From assembly GCF_018143015.1 (NCBI RefSeq), contig NC_054741.1, forward strand, positions 56,497,048 to 56,561,047: a stretch of 64,000 nucleotides of DNA, given 5' to 3'. Each line of letters begins with the position of its first letter. Positions within the stretch are counted from its first letter, which is position 1. Below are positions 1 to 11,065 of the stretch, one piece after another. The position numbers were made by a program, and so were the translations under genes. This DNA comes from Lytechinus variegatus. Taxonomy: Eukaryota; Echinodermata; Echinoidea; Temnopleuroida; Toxopneustidae. The notes below the pieces were generated by a model. The model searched no databases. It saw nothing but the letters and a program-made list of their open reading frames with translations, and was not told where the DNA came from.

Positions 1-435
1 CATTATTATCATTATCATTTCTTAGAATAAACATCACTGGAGCTTTATTTCAGATGGGTATATACCTGTTCAATCAAGGCTAAAGAATGAATAAATCTAG
101 AAATAAACGACGTACCGTTCTTTTGTTCCTTTCAAAATCGTGTGTGTGTGTTTAACATGTTTAATGGAGGGGTGGCAGTTAATTCCTCCTACTTCATAGA
201 GGCAGAGGCCGCGGAACGGTTTTGAAAGGGGGAGGGGCTAACCATGCCAAATATCATAATCAGATGGTCTTTTTTATATTTTTGTACACAGTTTTGAGGT
301 AAAGTACGGTAGCTGAACCCCCTGCTTTCCCCTCCCCCCCCCCGCGTTTCTGCAGCCTCTGAGAGGTACGCTCCAGAGACGAAAGAAGGTCATTGTTTTT
401 CCTTCTTATGAATTCGTTTTTTTTTTATTCTGTAG
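1..435 (+). other. 3' end of the TRIM-A intron with splice acceptor; contains a small MITE
   Basis: The TRIM-A ATG is preceded by a long T-rich tract and TGTAG ending at 435, a good splice acceptor only 9 bases before the ATG. The same arrangement precedes TRIM-B. Compared with copy B, copy A has about 225 extra bases (about 137-362). These begin with a short GT run and hold a palindromic segment of about 199-361, whose ends read GGCAGAGGCCGCGGAA and, inverted, near CGCGTTTCTGCAGCCTCTG. That looks like a MITE inserted in the intron. No coding sequence is seen here. Confidence 0.6.
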
Positions 436-444
436 AGTTCAATC

Positions 445-2133
445 ATGGCTGAGGAATTAAAAGACACGATCGTTGAGAGTCTGGAGTGTCCCGTTTGTCT
501 GACTACCTTTACTGATCCAAAGATCCTGTCTTGTTCCCACACCTACTGCAAGGTCTGTCTGGAAAAGCTCTTGGAATGCCATGGTGATGATCAGATGATC
601 CGATGTCCTGTCTGCAAAGCTGTTACCCAGGTCCCACACCAGGATGTTGACAAACTACCGGCAAGCCTAGCTTTGAGGAATCTCATAGACGACGTGAAAA
701 ATCAACATCAAATTTGCACGAATTGCGATTCCGAGGATAAGCCTAAAGCTGTTGTCTACTGCCAAGACTGTGGCAACTATCTATGTATTACTTGCCACAA
801 TATGCACTCTCAGTGGAAAAACTTTGTCGATCATGAGATCATAGCCATGAGTGAGATCTCATCAGGAAAGGTGTCAATACGTAGATACCGGAAATGCAGG
901 AAACATCCGAAAGAAGATGAAGAATGTTTCTGTTCTAACTGTAGGAGATTCACATGCTTCAGGTGTGCTGTTATGGAGCATAAAGATCAAGGACACCAGG
1001 TCATCGAGTCAGCTGCTTATGAAAGTCATCACATGAAGACCATCGACGAGCTTAAATCAAAGGTTGAGAAGAAACAATCTAGCTTTCAGAATTACATCGA
1101 TCTCATCGATAAAGAACAGAAGTGTGTGGATGATGCTATGAAGCATTGCGCAGATGACATCAACGAAGCATATGATGAAGCAGTTCGGCAGTTGACAGAG
1201 AAGAGAGAAATCCTACTTGGTGAAGTCAAGGGAAAGACTAAAAGAGCAGAGAAAGCCCTTGAAGAAATGAAGACATCTGCTCGGCAGCGCATCAATCAGT
1301 TGACGACTATTGCTGAGATGGTAACCAATAGGAGAAATGCACCAGTAGACATGGATACTTTGGCTGTGTATGACACTTTATGTGAAGACCTACAAGAGGC
1401 CTTAAATCAGGAAAATCCTGATTATGAGCAGCCGAATAAAACATGCGGGAAGGCGAAAAGTTCAATTTTTGAGAGAAATGTTGGAAAGGACGGGTTAGGT
1501 CTTGGTAAAATTGTTAATGTAGTTGTAAAGAGCATAGCTTTGCCTACTAAAGATAGCATGAATGCCATGATAAACACACCAGATGGTAGGATGGCAGTAG
1601 GATGTAATCCAGGTGGCGTGAACATCTTCTCTTTTGATGGTCGTCTCCAGCAGACAGTCCTCAAGGATGTTAAGATTTTTGCATTAGGTTTCCTCTCTGA
1701 TGGTCGATGTGTTGTAATGGATAAATCAAACACTTTAGCACTGTACACACCAGAGTTCATGAAGTTGGATGTGATGTTTGAGACTCTGAATTACGATGAA
1801 GGTGGGTTTTCTGAACTCACTGTTGATAGTGATGATCTGATCTATGTTAGCTACAGGAAACCTGAGAAGATCCTGGTGTTCTCATCAGCAGGTGGGAAGG
1901 CAATCAAGGAGATACCATGCCACGGATATGTGCCTTGGCAAATCACTTCCTACAATGATTCCCTAATCATTAGTACAGGTGAAACAGTCCGTTTGATAGA
2001 CAAAGAAGGTGATGTAAAACATACATTAACCAAAGGAAGTAATACTTTCCTGTACGCTGCAGTGTCTCAAAGCAATGTAATCCTGATAGCCTCAGTGAAG
2101 CACGATGAAGGTTTGGTGCGCATACATTCGTAA
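445..2133 (+). pseudogene. TRIM-family RING/B-box E3 ligase, copy A, truncated by a foldback element
   Basis: The reading frame gives a RING finger (residues ~15-57, C3HC4), two B-box zinc fingers (~91-130 and ~151-184), a coiled coil (~190-320) and most of a beta-propeller-like C-terminal region. TRIM proteins are ubiquitin E3 ligases, and many act in innate immunity. The frame is lost at 2119, where a 3327-bp element is inserted. Four foreign residues follow and then a stop at 2131-2133, so the last ~52 residues found in copy B are missing. RING and B-box ligands are all intact, so a truncated protein could still be made, although the final propeller strands are gone. The ATG at 445 lies just behind a splice acceptor. 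The first ~300 bases differ from copy B by about 9%, but 1290-1785 differ by under 1%. It could be a functional truncated isoform rather than a dead gene. Confidence 0.85.
2110..2118. repeat. Target-site duplication, left (GGTTTGGTG)
   Basis: This 9-bp sequence is repeated exactly at 5446-5454 and occurs once in intact TRIM-B (near 25809-25817). It fixes the insertion boundaries at 2119 and 5445. Element plus one duplication is 3336 bp, a multiple of three, so phase is unchanged, but the element itself carries stops. Confidence 0.93.
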
Positions 2134-2475
2134 TTCCGAAGCTTCGTAATTCCGAAGGTTCGGTTATTCCGAAGGTTCGTATTTCCGAAGGTTCGTAATT
2201 CCGAAGGTTCGTAATTCCGAAGGTTCGTCAATCCGAAAACGAAATAAGGTTCGTAATTCCGAAGGTTCGTTAATCCGAAAACAAAATAAGGTTCGTAATT
2301 CCGAAGGTTCGTTAATCCGAAAACGAAATAAGGTTCGTAATTCCGAAGGTTCGTTAATCCGAAAACGAAATAAGGTTCGTTAATCCGAAAACGAAATAAG
2401 GTTCGTTTATCCGAAAACGAAATAAGGTTCGTTAATCCGAAAATTAAATAAGGTTCGTATTTCCGAAAATGAAAA
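2119..2475. repeat. Left arm of foldback 1: 16-bp and 26-bp tandem repeats
   Basis: The outermost ~110 bases are 16-bp units based on TTCGTAATTCCGAAGG. Inward these alternate with and then give way to 26-bp units in which TTCGTTAATCCG is followed by AAAACGAAATAAGG. The right arm at about 4975-5445 is the inverted counterpart with the same order, outermost 16-bp units and inner 26-bp units. Confidence 0.9.
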
Positions 2476-2971
2476 TAATTCATTTTGGTAACAAAAACGA
2501 TGTTGTCATTACAAGATTACACGATATTATGCAATGATAGTAATAACGATCGATGATACATGCGTGTGTTGGGGCCAAAGCATGTATTTCATTAAGAATA
2601 TAGGCGCCCTGATCAAGCATAGGCTAATTTCGATTTTATCTGAGCAATTACTGCCTATAAGCAAATGGTTTAATCAAAGATGCAGGGGATCAAGTGTGTT
2701 GGAAGCGTGCGAGCAACCTCTAGATAATAGGATTTGTATTGGAGGGGATGTCATTTTTAATAACAGCTTCTGCTGGTAATAAAAATAAAAATAATACTAA
2801 TAATGATCCTTGTGAGATGTTGAAAGCGAATCGCAAGCTCAAACTAGTAGACATTTCATGTAACAAGACGTGAAGTGAGCATTCGGAGTATTTTTTGTAA
2901 TCGTGAGAAAGATGTGTATCTTTCTACAGAATTAATGCGAGGGCGAGCTGTAATTTGTTTATATACTGACC

Positions 2972-3127
2972 TGGGGCCCGTTGCATGAAACTTTTTACCT
3001 GAGAAAACTCAGGTTGTTTTTACAAGAGTTTTTGCCCTGTGCTAAAGTCAATGGCGGAAATCAGACTAACCTTAGTTTTCATTTTTTACCAGAGTTTTCT
3101 CAGGTAAAAAGTTTTATGCAACAGGCT
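2972..3127. mobile_element. Palindromic MITE inside foldback 1
   Basis: The ends are GGGGCCCGTTGCATGAAAC and, inverted, a matching GTTTTATGCAAC stretch. The inner arms share ACTTTTTACCTGAGAAAACT. The ~155-bp segment is nearly a perfect hairpin. It recurs inverted in the second foldback (about 50122-50282), so it was part of the element before these copies spread. Confidence 0.75.
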
Positions 3128-3169
3128 TCAGAAAGTAATCTTTTAAGGACTGCATTTAGTGACTCATGA

Positions 3170-4920
3170 ATAGAATATATATCTCACGAACTAAATAATG
3201 AGAGCGCGAACCGCAAGCTTAAAATTTGTGATATTCCAACCTGAAAACTGGACATTTCATACTTCTTTTTTGTAACCAGGAATAGAATGAGTTCCTCAAT
3301 AAACAATACTTGATGCGAGCGAGAAACGTGAGCCAAATTTTTCCGATTTTCCAACCTGAAAACTGGAAATTCTAAGCATTCTTGTAAAAAAAATAATAAT
3401 AGCTGGGAGAATAGTTTTCAGAACTGAAGTGGCTTCCCTGGGTAAATAATATCTGTATCAATATCATTCTAGGCCCACAAGAAATTTCCAAAAGTTTGAG
3501 CACGTGATTCGCTCGCAACATCTCACAAGGATGCCCTTTTAACAGTAATTGACCAAAAAGGTGAATTTTACATCTTCAGATTTGACTTTTCCCCCAAACC
3601 GCTTGCTCTCTACGCTCGCAGAAATGAAACGTAAATATATAACTTTAGTGATCACTTAAAAAATTGTGCTTAATTTAGTTACTACAAAACACACAACCTC
3701 TTTACACAATATCCGTTTGCACCAAATTGCCCCTATTGGCCCCTTTTTTTGCTTTGCCCCCCCCCCCCAAAAAAAATACGTTCCGCCGCCATTGGTTAAA
3801 ACACGCATCGTCTTCATGGCTAACTGCAAAAAGTTCTTAAAATGTCCCCTTTAGATCAGGTCAGAGCTTATATATTTAAAAATTCTGTTCGCGCTTCTTG
3901 CTAGCAGTTATTGTCTAAATTTAGTTACATAGGCATCTCGCTTTGAAGATCACAAACATATTGCCCATCATATTAACAAAAATATATAGCTCGCGCTCGC
4001 ATTATTTAAAAAGGGTTTATCATGTTATTACATATTTACTTTATTTTATAAGGATAAAGCTAATTATTGACTGTTAGGACTACCCTTTCAAAGAAACAAA
4101 CAAAAATCAACTTTAAACTGCCGATCAAGGAAAATATGGCTAAAAAAAATTGCCCCCCCCCCTCTATTTGACGAAAGTTGGATCCGCCGGGAGGGAGGCA
4201 GGAGGCATCAAAAATGAAATAAAAAACAGGGGAATTAATATTTTCCAAAATGGGAAAGTTCCTTTTTCAAAAATAAATATGCCGTTTTTCATGTTTTTTT
4301 TCGAAATAAGATACTCTTTTTAAAGTATACAAGTTACATTAAGTTTTCAGGCTGGAATATTGAAAATTTTCAGCTTGCGCTTCGCACTCTCATTGGTGAA
4401 ATATGCATCCTAAAAAGGTCACTAAATGCATGCTTTCTTTAACAGATTCCTTTTCTGGTCAGTATGTTTAAGCTCGCGTTTTGCGCTCGTGTTAATTTTT
4501 TAGTTAGATGCACATCTTTTTAAAAACTAATTTTCATTTTTTATTGAAATAACCTAAAGTTTTAGCTTGTGATTCACGCTCGCAACACCTCGCAATAATG
4601 CCATCCATTTTAAGAATAATTGACTACAAAAAACGTTATACAACACTTCACCTTTGAATTTGTTTTACCAAGCCGCTCGCTCATTATACTCTCTCCCGAA
4701 AAATAAAGCCTAAATATACATTTTGCCATAATAAGAAGTCACTTCAAAAAAGTTTTTCTCTACTTAATCACTATCAAACACACAATGACTTCAAGCAGAT
4801 GATAATCTTAAGGTGAAAATATCACCAAAGTGCCCATTTTGACGTATGAGTTTCATTTTTTTGCTTTACCCCCAACGAAAATTCGCTCGGCCGCCCTTGC
4901 CTTCCCATCCTCATAATAAT
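3170..4920. repeat. Inner domain of foldback 1, degenerate GCGAGCGCG-type repeats
   Basis: AT-rich DNA with recurring short blocks such as GAGAGCGCGAACCGCAAGCTT and GCTCGCGTTTTGCGCTCG in both orientations, followed by AT-rich lines containing ATTTTTTGTAATC and AACTGGACATTT. This is the same motif family as the array at 42890-53045. C-runs occur near 3755, 4153 and 4937. No gene was seen. Confidence 0.6.
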
Positions 4921-4974
4921 TGAACGGCAAAAGTGTCCCCCCCCCCTCCCCTTGCCTCTGCCTCTGCTTTCCCG

Positions 4975-5445
4975 GTTTTCATTTTTCGGATTAACGAACC
5001 TTATTTTGTTTTCGGATTAACGAACCTTATTTTGTTTTCGGATTAACGAACCTTATTTAGTTTTCGGATTAACGAACCTTCGGAAAAACGAACTTTATTT
5101 CGTTTTCGGATTAACGAACCTTCGGAAAAACGAACCTTATTTCGTTTTCGGATCAACGAACCTTCGGAACAACGAACCTTTTTTCGTTTTCGGATTAACG
5201 AACCTTCGGAACAACGAACCTTATTTCGTTTTCGGATTAACGAACCTTCGGAACAACGAACCTTATTTCGTTTTCGGATTATCGAACCTTCGGAATAACG
5301 AATCGTCGGAATTACGCCACAAATGTTCGGATTAACGAACCCTTTTTCGTTTTCGGATTAACGAACATCGAGGTATAGGCAATTTACGTGTTTCGGAATT
5401 ACGAACCTTCGGAATTACGAAGCTTCGGAATTACGAAGTGTAACC
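4975..5445. repeat. Right arm of foldback 1, inverted tandem repeats
   Basis: Inverted counterpart of the left arm, made of units such as GGATTAACGAACCTTATTTC and GGAACAACGAACC. It ends in GAAGTGTAACC just before the second copy of the 9-bp target duplication. The arm is longer than the left one (about 470 versus 355 bp), so the arms have drifted in repeat number. Confidence 0.88.
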
Positions 5446-5613
5446 GGTTTGGTGAGCATCGATGAGTACGATGACGTGCTGAATCACATCCATAACCTCA
5501 TTGATGAGCACAAGATTGAGAAGCCTGAGAGACTTTGGTATGTTCTCAGGCAGTACCGATCAGGAGAGATCGCCTTCTGCACTCCTGATAACCTCTATAT
5601 CATGATCACATAA
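5446..5613 (+). pseudogene. TRIM-A C-terminal remnant beyond the insertion
   Basis: This stretch carries on TRIM-A exactly where the left part stops and aligns base for base with 25809-25975 of TRIM-B, apart from a few substitutions (for example GTG for GAG in the third acidic position). It encodes the last ~55 residues and the normal TAA at 5611-5613. It has no start of its own and can only be read if the element is removed or spliced out. Confidence 0.85.
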
Positions 5614-6217
5614 AAATCGTGGATGAAACCGCAAAAAATACGTCGTATGATAACATTGTATACAGCGTTAAAATTGACTTTCTATATGACATTAATTTCT
5701 TAATAGAATTCTTCAACTTTCCTAGAAAAAATAAAAAGTTATCAGTAACCGGCACTTTTGCCATGTCTTTATTTTACGATGCTACCTATTAAGCTGATCA
5801 GAGGTGAATAGAATGTGAATATAAACTTTGACGTAATGGTTAAAAGTATATAGTCCAAGACATTATTCAATCACAATCTGTTTTCAGATGTCTCGGTATT
5901 TTCTTATCCAATCCCGATAAAATTGAATTTATCCAACTGATTTGTGGAAAATGTTATAAATGAAATGAATCAATAAAAAATACAATAAATGAATTCTAAA
6001 TTGATAAAATCGTATAGCTACATTCGTGCCAATATGTTAAATTTCAAATGCAAAAACAAATTAATGTATAAGATTGAAGAACCCTTAAATGATTAACGGT
6101 GACATTTTAGATATTAACCATGTACAGTATGGTTAACAGGATTGCTTAGAATATAAAGAAACATTTAGGAAAATATAACAATTAATGGATGATTTAAACA
6201 ATTCTGAATACAGATGA
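5614..6217. other. TRIM-A 3' flank with possible polyadenylation signal
   Basis: AT-rich sequence collinear with 25976-26574. An AATAAA lies at 5730-5735, 117 bases after the stop codon, and further AATAAA motifs occur near 5970. The first is the most natural poly(A) signal. No other feature was seen. Confidence 0.5.
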
Positions 6218-6349
6218 CAGGGCCCTGGGAATGACTTTTTAACAGGGGTGCTGAAGTAAATTTGAAAAACGAAAATAAAATAAACAAAATAAAAGGGGTT
6301 TCACTACAAAATGGAGATCCATCCCCAGCACCCGCTTCCCAGGGCCTTG
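6218..6349. mobile_element. Short palindromic MITE (CAGGGCCCTGGGAA ends)
   Basis: The ends are CAGGGCCCTGGGAATGA and, inverted, CAAGGCCCTGGGAAGCG. A CAGGGGTGCTG/CAGCACCCG pair lies just inside. The same element sits at 26575-26711 in copy B, so it predates the segmental duplication. Confidence 0.75.
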
Positions 6350-6568
6350 TGAATGAACGTAAAGTAATTCATAGATGGTGAATTTCTGATGTCTTTAGAT
6401 CAATTGTTCTCTTTTAGGACCTATAAAACGAATATTATGTTGATATTAACGCGTCCTGCGTCTTAGCAAATGTACATTAAGAGGAGCGTGTATTGTATTG
6501 TATATAAATGCTGATTTGTATCAAACAACTGAGAAAAATGAACAGGCATCAGCCGAATGATCACCATA

Positions 6569-7429
6569 GGGGAAGGCGGGGTAAGTTGAGCATAGGGGCA
6601 AGTTGAGCCACCAGCCCCAGTCCAATAATGAATGAGTCAGACATTGTGGTGGTGTCATGTATTGATGACCCATAGCATAACCCCTAACCCCACCATATTG
6701 TTTTCAACTTTGAAACAAAAAGTAGTTTTTTAGAGGGAAAAATATGAATTTCAGCCAAAAAAGTAAAAAAGAGTGTGAAATAGATAAGTGCTTTATAAAC
6801 ACACACGTCTTTAAATATAATAAAGACATGATAACAACATTATTAGTCCAGGTATGGATCTTCATTCTTGTCATAGTCTTTTATATGATGGATGCATTAT
6901 AAATGTGTGGATACAAAATTATCGCACTAAGTTCGGACTGGGGTAAGTTGAGCCAAACAGCATGGGGCAAGTTGAGCCATGGTAATTCATATGGTAATGT
7001 ATCTTAAAAAACAAACAAACCATAAAAATCGATTGAAATGCTGGCTGAAAGGAGCAAATTTACATGACTGCTCTTTTCCTTTTAAAGGATGTTAGTATTT
7101 ATAGAGAATTAGCAAGTGAAAAGACTTTAAACAAAAAATTGACATGCTGGTTCTCCCCTCATACATTTTGAACATAGTTTTTGTGGCTCAACTTACCCCA
7201 GAAGGTGGCTCAAACTTACCCCATATATGGGGCAAGTTGAGCCATTTGACATCGTTTTTTTCAAAGGTCACGATGACTTTCAGTGTGGGGATAGAAAGTT
7301 ATATATAGGTGGAAAATATTTCAGAAGAATTAAATTTCAAGGCAAGGTACATATTTCGACAAGATTATTAATCATATCAATTCTAACATGCAAAAAGCAA
7401 AAACTGTCACAACTTACCCCGCCTTCCCC
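6569..7429. mobile_element. Tc1/mariner-like MITE with repeated end motif
   Basis: Non-autonomous element of 861 bp with perfect ends GGGGAAGGCGGGGTAAGTTG, flanked by TA on both sides (6567-6568 and 7430-7431). Copy B lacks it at the matching place (~26915). The GGGGCAAGTTGAGCCA motif of the ends recurs near 6589, 6948, 6964, 7184, 7204 and 7229 in both orientations. No transposase is encoded. The TA duplication suggests mobilisation by an IS630/Tc1/mariner enzyme. Confidence 0.85.
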
Positions 7430-7542
7430 TACTAATCAATAAAAAATACATTGAGGAATGGGGATAGTGGTTTGCTAGTTCGATCACGAATGAGCACATG
7501 GGATATGGATCGACAACCGTAAAATTAATAATCAGGATAGGG

Positions 7543-8638
7543 CAGGGCCCAGGAAACGATTTTTTTGTCACACCTGCGAAGCAGAGTGAGACTATAGGCG
7601 CCACTTTTCCGACGGCGGCGGCGTTGGTGGCGTCAACACAAAATCTTAACCGAAGGTTGAGTTTTTGAAATGACAGCACAACTTAAAAGTATATGGACCT
7701 CGTTCATGTAACTTGGCCATGAGGTTAATCATGGTCCATGGGTTAATCAAGTATTACTGAACATCCTACCAGGCTACATGACTAAGGTCAAAGGTCATTT
7801 TGGTCAATGAACTTTGACCATGTTGGGGGAATCAACATCAAAATCTTAACCTGAGGTTAAGTTTTTGAAATGCCATCATAACTTCAAAAATATATAAACC
7901 CAGTTCATGAAACTTAGACATAAGGGTAATCAAGTATTAATGAACAACTGACCCGAGTTTCAGGTCACATAATGAAAGTCAAAGGTAATTTAGGGTCAAC
8001 GAACTTTGGCCATGTTGGGGGTATCTGTTGAATTACCATCATAACCCTGTAAGTGTATGGATCTAGTTCAAAAACTTGTACATAAGAGTAATCAAGTATC
8101 ACTGAACATCCCATGCGAGTTTCAGGTCACATGGCCAAAGTCAAAGGTCATTTAAGGTCATTGAACTTTGGCCATTTTGAAGGTAATTACTAGATTGTTG
8201 TAATAACTTTCAAAGTTTATAGATATAGTTTATGAAATGTGGATATAGGGGTAATCAAGTATTACTGATAAGTCTTAGGCCGCACGATCAAGGTCAGATG
8301 TCATTTTTGTCAATGAATGTAGTATTGTATCATTATATGAATGGTGTTCGTTGTGAATGATTATTTGATAGTAGTTTTCAAAGTCAGCACTGCTGCTATA
8401 TTAAATCGCGTGATGCAGGTCAGACTGCCAGAGGCGCTCCACTTGTTTGACTGGGGGTGCTGATTTAAATTTGGCAAGCGAAAAAGAAAAGTTTCTTTAC
8501 AAAATGTAGGTGATTACATTTCTCCATTGTGTCACACCTTCCAGAATTTCAGGGGCTGCTGCCTATGAAGAACAATACACGCAGCACCCCCAAGGAAAAT
8601 ATTGAGGGCGCTTCAGCACCCCCGCTTTCCGGGACCGG
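7543..8638. repeat. Composite repeat: MITE ends around a ~170-bp tandem repeat
   Basis: The outer ends resemble the MITE at 6218 (CAGGGCCCAGGAAACG on the left, GCACCCCCGCTTTCCGGGAC on the right). Inside is a block that begins CACCTGCGAAGCAGAGTGAG, runs through a CGG-rich stretch and continues as about four degenerate ~170-bp tandem units. The units share TAATCAAGTATTACTGAACA, GTCAAAGGTCATTT and AACTTTGGCCATGTTGGGGG. The same structure is at 27045-28147 in copy B, so it predates the duplication. One unit carries the direct repeat AGGTCA-A-AGGTCA (7785-7797). Confidence 0.75.
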
Positions 8639-8889
8639 GAGAGATAATCATTTGACGCCAATATTTTGGAGCAGCAGCAGCGACACTTTTTCGAGCAAAA
8701 TATTCACAACACATGTTTCTCTAAACACGTTCTAGGGGAGTTACTTGATTGCCACCCTACCCTTCTCTTTGTCCTTCCTATATTTTGTATTTTGTTATCT
8801 ACTTTGTTTTACGCAGGCGTATCTTGCTCCAAAACGTTTTCCAGGGGTTTTATGCTTAAATCATTCAGTTTGTATATATTTGTATTTTG

Positions 8890-9845
8890 TAAATTTCAGT
8901 TGATTTCTTTCGATTTGTACTTGTCACAGAAAAGATGTACAATGAAAAAGAAGAAATTGTATCATGTATTAATTTACTTGTAGCAGTTATACTCATATTA
9001 AAAACACAAATATTTGATCTTCCAGTTGCCTGCATATACTATAGTTACATTAGTGTACTATGCATTCTCCATACCTAAAATAGTTTGTACATTATGAAAG
9101 ACAATAGAATTTTATCAAAATCAGAAATGAAATAACAAAATTATGGCTTTTCAAAATTTTCATTATGCATTTTATCCCTATATTTGCGAAACAGTGCATG
9201 GATATGGATTGAGTGAGCTGACAATCACCTTATACTTTTTTGTATTTTATTATGAAAAATTTTAATATTCATTTTAGTTTCTGTCTGTATAATATATTTA
9301 ACATAAGATTGATTACTGATCAAATGTGATGTGCAAGAAACACATTGTTTATATAATGTTTATTTTCTTGTTTGTAGTCGGTTTGTTTTGGTAGAAGAAA
9401 AGGTGTACAATGAAAAAGAAGGAAATAGATCATGTGTTCAATTGACTTGAAACATCATATTCTCATATTAAAGCAAATACTTAATCTTGTAAATGCCTGA
9501 AAAGAGTTATTAGACATGCATTTTAAGGACTATATATGAGTTCTCCATGCAGACTGAAAAATATATGATCTGAAGTAAAAGAGTACACCTATCTATGTTA
9601 AATAGGATTTCCTCAAAAACCCGAAATGAAATGAAAAACAGTTGGTGAAACAGTTATGAACGTCATCATTAATATGAATATAAAGTGAGCTGACAATGCC
9701 ACCCTACCTTTTTTATTATGAAAATTTACAAGATTATTATTTTTGTTTCTGCTCGTAGAAATAACAAAAACGAATGATTAATGATCAAATGTGATGTATA
9801 AGAACCATATTGGTGATTGAGGTAACTTGTTTTGGGAGATAAGAC
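8890..9845. repeat. Old tandem duplication, two ~465-bp units
   Basis: The two halves share landmarks in the same order: GTACAATGAAAAAGAAG at ~8938 and ~9408, GTGAGCTGACAATCACC at ~9212 versus GTGAGCTGACAATGCCA at ~9686, and ATCAAATGTGATGT at ~9320 and ~9785. They are well diverged from each other. The matching pair in copy B is at about 31120-32010, so the tandem event is older than the segmental duplication. No coding frame is conserved. Confidence 0.7.
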
Positions 9846-10331
9846 ATAGTTTATACTCTAATAAGCAATGAAATAATTAACAATTCATGTTTAAAAAAAG
9901 AAAGTGAGAAAATCAGATTACTTGCTGCATCATGACTTGACACACATAAATAATAGAGATGAAATTTCAAATTCTGTCAACTTCCTTATTTTTCATCAGG
10001 TTTTAAAGTAAATGTTCAGTGACTTGCTTGCTCAATTGAGTCCATTCAATTCATGTTATCATCAGCCTGAGCCTTAAATAGTTGGAAGATGAAGGATTGA
10101 ACTTTGATTTATTATTTTCACATATGTCCTTGCATATACATGTACATGAACATTGTAGAATCTTGACTTGTGTGAAAGACAAAATTAATTCATTATCTTT
10201 AGTAGATAATTCTCTCTTGTCTCTGCTTTCATACATAATGGCTGTTTTTGCCAAATCACATTACTTGAATATAATCAACAATAAACCTTATACTAACATG
10301 AAAAGAGAATGCAAAATATAAATGTATATAT

Positions 10332-10340
<9 letters not shown>

Positions 10341-10399
<59 letters not shown>
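10341..10399. repeat. (TA)n microsatellite
   Basis: About 29 uninterrupted TA dinucleotides follow a short CACACA run. The matching site in copy B (~32500) has only TATATAA, so the expansion is specific to copy A. Confidence 0.95.
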
Positions 10400-10403
<4 letters not shown>

Positions 10404-10914
10404 ATTGAACTCTCAAATTTGAAAAATTGTTTGCCATGTTGTTTACGATGCTACATTTATTTAGTGAAAACAATATTGCAGGTGTGAACGGATTCTATTG
10501 CTGATTTATATAGAGCTCAAAATGAATGTTTTAGAGTACTGCTTTTAAAATGTTTTTATAATTTTCAAGAAAATTGTCTTTAAAAAAAAAAGAATAGAGT
10601 TAGTTATGAACCTGAAAATTTGATTACTTAAAATAAATTTGAGTATGCATTTGTGTCATTTACTGAACATTCCTTGTTATTAAGTATTCCTACTAGTTAT
10701 CTTTCCTCCACTCTTTCTTTCTATTTTACTTTCTTCCTTTCTCTCTTCTATCTTTCAATTAGATCTAAATATACCATGAATACTACGTGCATGTGTACAT
10801 TATTTGTATAGTCAGAAACATAAGATACAGATACATATTAAAGGTCATGATAATTGTACGAGAATTTTGCTTTCGTCTTTTGTTAGTTCAAGAGTTAAAT
10901 CAACTAATAAGGGT

Positions 10915-11065
10915 GACGGAGAGAGAGAGAAAGAAAAGGGGTGGGAGTATATAGAGAGCAAGAGGGTGAGCAGGATAGGGAGAGGGGGAGGGGATAGAGG
11001 GAGGGGGTGGGGAGAGAATTAGGATTTTAAAAACATAATGTGAGAAGGAGGGGGGAGGGGTTCTT
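10915..11065. repeat. Polypurine GA/GGGA tract
   Basis: A strand-asymmetric G/A-rich stretch with many GGGG runs from 10970 to 11020 and around 11050. Copy B has the same tract in altered form (33045-33165). It could form G-quadruplex or triplex DNA; this is inference. Confidence 0.8.

Larger units (their letters stand above)
2119..5445. mobile_element. Foldback transposon, copy 1 (TU-like), inserted in TRIM-A
   Basis: Non-autonomous foldback element of 3327 bp. The left end reads CGCATACATTCGTAATTCCG. The right end, inverted, reads GGTTACACTTCGTAATTCCG. Both outer arms are tandem arrays of a 16-bp unit (TTCGTAATTCCGAAGG) and a related 26-bp unit (starting TTCGTTAATCCGAAAACG). The inner domain has a palindromic MITE, several GCGAGCGCG-type repeats and C-rich runs. 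No transposase-like ORF is visible. A near full-length second copy lies inverted at 47717-51097, also with a 9-bp duplication. A 9-bp duplication would suit Mutator-like elements; the architecture recalls sea-urchin TU elements. The family assignment is inference. Confidence 0.9.

Noticed and set aside
457..1760. Minus-strand ORFs within the TRIM exons
   Set aside because: Shadows of the plus-strand gene, which has clear zinc-finger domains; the same shadows occur in both copies.
2067..2483. 138-codon minus-strand ORF with repeated NEPYFVFGLTNLR
   Set aside because: It is the translation of the 16/26-bp foldback repeats, with a total period of 42 bp that happens to be a multiple of three. 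No independent evidence of coding.
7407..7679. 90-codon minus-strand ORF spanning the mariner-like MITE boundary
   Set aside because: It crosses an insertion boundary and the CGG-rich start of another repeat; no conserved frame in copy B.
8666..8983. 105-codon ORF with hydrophobic stretches
   Set aside because: AT-rich, no domain, and not kept open in the copy B counterpart (about 30870-31190), which has indels.
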